From assembly GCA_964463485.1 (NCBI GenBank), contig CAYXDO010000005.1:1-64000 (forward strand): 64,000 nucleotides of DNA, given 5' to 3'. Source of the stretch: CAYXDO01 sp964463485 (GTDB lineage: Bacteria; Myxococcota; Kuafuiibacteriia; Kuafuiibacteriales; Kuafuiibacteriaceae). The notes under the pieces are model-generated. The model was not told where the DNA came from. It made no database searches and was given only the letters and a program-made list of their open reading frames with translations. Shown here piece by piece: positions 61,746 to 64,000 of this stretch (within the stretch, counting starts at the first letter, position 1; each line of letters opens with the position of its first letter). A program made the position numbers and the translations under genes.

Positions 61746-63107
61746 ATGATGCTCAGTAGGTTCGGGATTGCTTGGTTCGGTGCTGCGGTGATCGCAGCGT
61801 CCTTTGGGATGGAGCAGGATGCCTCGGCTCAAGCAGCCGGCGAGTGCTCGTCCGGGTTCTGCGGCACCCCGCGGGACGTGGGCGGCGGTGGTTGCGGCTG
61901 CGGAGGCGGGAGCATCCTCATCAACAACACGGACATGGGCGAGACCTACTCGACGTCCGACGACTTCGACAACGACGGCTTCGAAGACGACTTCGACAAC
62001 TGCCCGTTCGTCGCCAACCGTGACCAGCTCGACGCGGACAACGACGGCGTCGGCAGCTCCTGCGACAACGCCCCTGCAGTCACCAACCCGCTCCAGGAGG
62101 ACGTCGACGGCGACGGCCTCGGCGATCCGGCCGACGTCGACATCGACAACGACAACAAGCTCAACACCGAAGACAACTGCCCCAGCGTCTTCAACCCGCT
62201 GCAGAAGCGGACCCTCGACACCGCGGCGCTCGGCGATGCCTGCAACGACGACGACGACGCGGACGGCCTCCGCGACGCAGTCGATCCCTGCCCGAAGCTC
62301 GCGAACGTCAACGACGGCAACAACGCCCTGTGCGACGGCGACGAGGACCTCGACAACTTCCTCGATGGCTCGGACAACTGCCCCAGCATCGCCAACGGCG
62401 ACCAGAACGACAAAGACCATGACGGTATGGGCGACGCTTGCGACGTCGACATCGACGAGGACGGGATCTTGAACCACCTCGACAACGCGAAGCTGGTTTC
62501 GAACCCCGACCAGCTCGACCTCGACCGTGACGGGCGCGGCGACGTGGATGATGCGGACGGGCTCTGCTACGTGTTCGACCGCAACAAGCCGGGCGACTGC
62601 CTGAACCCACTCGACACCTTCAAGGTCGGCGCCCTGGCCGTGGCCAAGGCCGAAGGCGAGACGCTCGCGGTCGGTGACGAAGTGGCCTTCGTGCTCCTCG
62701 CCAATCGCATCGACACCCCGATTCAGTACAGCTGGCGCGTCGACAAGCGTCCCGAGGGCTCCGAGGCCATCGTGGCCAACGCGACGGGCAAAGTGGCGAG
62801 CAGCAACCGCGGCTTCACCACCGAGAACGGCGGCTTCGAGTACCACTATCAGTCGAGCGGCTTCGAGATCCCCGTCCTGAACCTCGACGCCCCTGGCCAC
62901 TGGGAAGTGACGCTCCAGGCCGAGCTCGTCTTCGCTGACGAAGCCTACGGTAACGACGCGGCCCGAGTCGCGACCTACAGAATGGCCCTCGAGGTCGACG
63001 GACACAGCGAGTCCGCTGGCGGCTGCGCCACCACCCAGAACACCGGCCTCGAGGCCCTCCTCGTCGCCGCCCTCGCGCTCTTCGGTCTCCGCCGACGTCG
63101 GGTTTGA
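61746..63107 (+). CDS. Thrombospondin type 3 repeat protein with MYXO-CTERM-like end
   Basis: 453 residues from ATG 61746 (GAGGAG six bases upstream). A signal peptide is followed by a Cys/Gly-rich segment (GECSSGFCGTPRDVGGGGCGCGGG) and calcium-binding TSP3 repeats (DDFDNDGFEDDFDNCPF, DADNDGVGSSCDNAP, DVDGDGLGDPADVDIDNDNKLNTEDNCPS, DHDGMGDACDVDIDEDG). A beta-rich domain follows, then GGCATTQNTGLEALLVAALALFGLRRRRV: Cys, hydrophobic helix, Arg cluster, the MYXO-CTERM sorting pattern. It is probably lipid- or cell-wall-anchored after C-terminal processing. The frame is open upstream, but that stretch is not coding in character. Confidence 0.9.
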   Translation: MMLSRFGIAWFGAAVIAASFGMEQDASAQAAGECSSGFCGTPRDVGGGGCGCGGGSILINNTDMGETYSTSDDFDNDGFEDDFDNCPFVANRDQLDADNDGVGSSCDNAPAVTNPLQEDVDGDGLGDPADVDIDNDNKLNTEDNCPSVFNPLQKRTLDTAALGDACNDDDDADGLRDAVDPCPKLANVNDGNNALCDGDEDLDNFLDGSDNCPSIANGDQNDKDHDGMGDACDVDIDEDGILNHLDNAKLVSNPDQLDLDRDGRGDVDDADGLCYVFDRNKPGDCLNPLDTFKVGALAVAKAEGETLAVGDEVAFVLLANRIDTPIQYSWRVDKRPEGSEAIVANATGKVASSNRGFTTENGGFEYHYQSSGFEIPVLNLDAPGHWEVTLQAELVFADEAYGNDAARVATYRMALEVDGHSESAGGCATTQNTGLEALLVAALALFGLRRRRV

Positions 63108-63118
63108 CACCTCTCGAT

Positions 63119-63151
63119 CAGGGCGCGGCGACCCGAACCCGCCGCGCCCTG
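63119..63151. terminator. Strong GC-rich hairpin after the TSP3 gene
   Basis: CAGGGCGCGGCG and CGCCGCGCCCTG form a perfect 12-bp stem with a 9-base loop, starting 11 bp after the stop codon. No T-run follows, so it may be a Rho-linked or stabilising 3' structure. The next gene starts 46 bp further on. Confidence 0.55.
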
Positions 63152-63196
63152 GCCGACTCGAGCCCCACACGGTATACGTATCCAACGAGGTCGACC

Positions 63197-64000
63197 ATGC
63201 GGGGCAAAAACCCAAAGTACCTTTCGCTCCAACTCACCGCTCTCCAACTCTCCCTCCTCGCCGCTTGCTCCGACACTGGACTCGAGCCCGTTCAAAAGGC
63301 CGGCCCTCCCCCCGTCGACGACAAGCTCGCCCTCACCGGCTCCATATGCACCAAGGTCCCTGAAGACGCCCTCTTTCCCGTAAAAATCCTCCTCGTCATC
63401 GACACCTCCTATTCGATGCGAGTCACCGACCCAGCTCAACAACGCGTCCGCGCCGTCCAGCAACTCATCGACCGGTACGCCGGCAACCCGTCCGTCGAGT
63501 TCGCGGTCATCGCCTTCGACGCCGTCGTCAGCAACATCACCGATGGCTTCACCAGCACCCCAGATCTCGGACGGATCTCCGGTCGCCTCGACGACTCCGA
63601 CCGACTCACCGACTACCAAGGCGCGCTAGGCGCAGCGTACGCAGTACTCTCGAAGGACATGATCGAGTCCAGCCCCGCGGAGCGCGCGCGCAGCAAGTAC
63701 GTCGTCGTGTTCTTCAGCGACGGCGTCCCTGACCCACAATGCTACGCCAATCAGCCGCCCGTCTTCGCCAACGTCTGCAACGTAGATCGCGACGAGTGGC
63801 CGGACACCTTCGACCTTCCTCCCGGCACCAACCCCAACACCGGAGCCGGCTGGACGTGGGATGACTTCCAGGGCCTCTATCCTGACCTCGACGCGGGCAA
63901 GGACTACAACACACCCAACCAGCTTCGCCTCCTCGTCGAAGACATCCTCGAGCTCCAAGAGATTTTCAACGTCAACGAGGTCCGAGTTCACACGGGGTTC
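63197..64000 (+). CDS. VWA-domain lipoprotein, partial (runs off the window)
   Basis: At least 268 residues. The signal ends LLAAC, a lipobox. A von Willebrand A domain starts near residue 55: KILLVIDTSYSM with MIDAS residues D-T-S-Y-S, VEFAVIAFDAV, then LTDYQGALGAAYAVL and RSKYVVVFFSDGVPDP. The predicted metal-dependent adhesion site is intact. GAGG precedes the ATG. The C-terminal part lies beyond 64000. Typical myxobacterial surface or motility-associated lipoprotein; ligand unknown. Confidence 0.88.
   Translation, partial: MRGKNPKYLSLQLTALQLSLLAACSDTGLEPVQKAGPPPVDDKLALTGSICTKVPEDALFPVKILLVIDTSYSMRVTDPAQQRVRAVQQLIDRYAGNPSVEFAVIAFDAVVSNITDGFTSTPDLGRISGRLDDSDRLTDYQGALGAAYAVLSKDMIESSPAERARSKYVVVFFSDGVPDPQCYANQPPVFANVCNVDRDEWPDTFDLPPGTNPNTGAGWTWDDFQGLYPDLDAGKDYNTPNQLRLLVEDILELQEIFNVNEVRVHTGF

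Noticed and set aside
61740..63215. 491-codon Val-rich frame antisense to the TSP3 gene
   Set aside because: Mirror of Asp/Asn-rich calcium repeats; no start signal.

Overview
The window is high-GC DNA from what looks like a Myxococcota genome (Polyangiales/Sandaracinaceae-like). This is inferred from gene style, not from a marker search. The style includes TRAP transporter genes with a TatT partner, an FHA-sigma54 activator, lipoproteins with long Asp/Ala linkers, FG-GAP, thrombospondin type 3 and VWA surface proteins, and a C-terminus of the MYXO-CTERM kind. A run of exactly 100 N at 13186-13285 shows that the source is a scaffolded draft assembly.

Layout. 0-6 kb: a duplicated-domain protein, a Lon-like protease with a universal-stress-type protein, and a hipBA-type module with three palindromic operators; its HipA lacks the catalytic Asp. 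5.8-10.4 kb: a zinc/manganese ABC uptake operon with four genes overlapping by ATGA, diverging from an FHA-sigma54 regulator. 10.4-14.2 kb: glycogen phosphorylase and a repeat-rich gene broken by the assembly gap. 14.5-19.3 kb: TRAP operon (TatT, DctP, fused DctQM with a Cys-rich repeated tail). 19.4-26.9 kb: SCP2, CoA-transferase and MarR genes, serC, a membrane metallopeptidase-TPR protein and small lipoproteins. 27.3-32.9 kb: RNase E/G, an outer-membrane-type protein, an alpha/beta hydrolase and a small toxin-antitoxin-like pair. A MITE-like element at 32965-33117 follows. 33.1-47.1 kb: a 1411-residue protein with a degenerate S-adenosylhomocysteine-hydrolase-like core among repeated modules, three amidohydrolases, a large lipoprotein and a giant coiled-coil protein. 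47.1-55.1 kb: housekeeping genes (pdxJ, glmM, folP, ftsH, tilS), where the usual ftsH-folP junction is split by an opposite-strand gene. 55.1-55.8 kb: noncoding, with two circularly permuted tRNA-like modules. 55.8-64 kb: surface lipoproteins and a Uma2-type nuclease, ending in a VWA lipoprotein cut by the window edge.

The strongest candidate for something undescribed is the minus-strand RNA region at 55176-55600. Twice in a row, a perfect T-arm and the 3' acceptor strand come directly before the matching 5' acceptor strand and a D-arm, which is the reverse of normal tRNA gene order. I found no canonical tRNA, rRNA or CRISPR array in the window.
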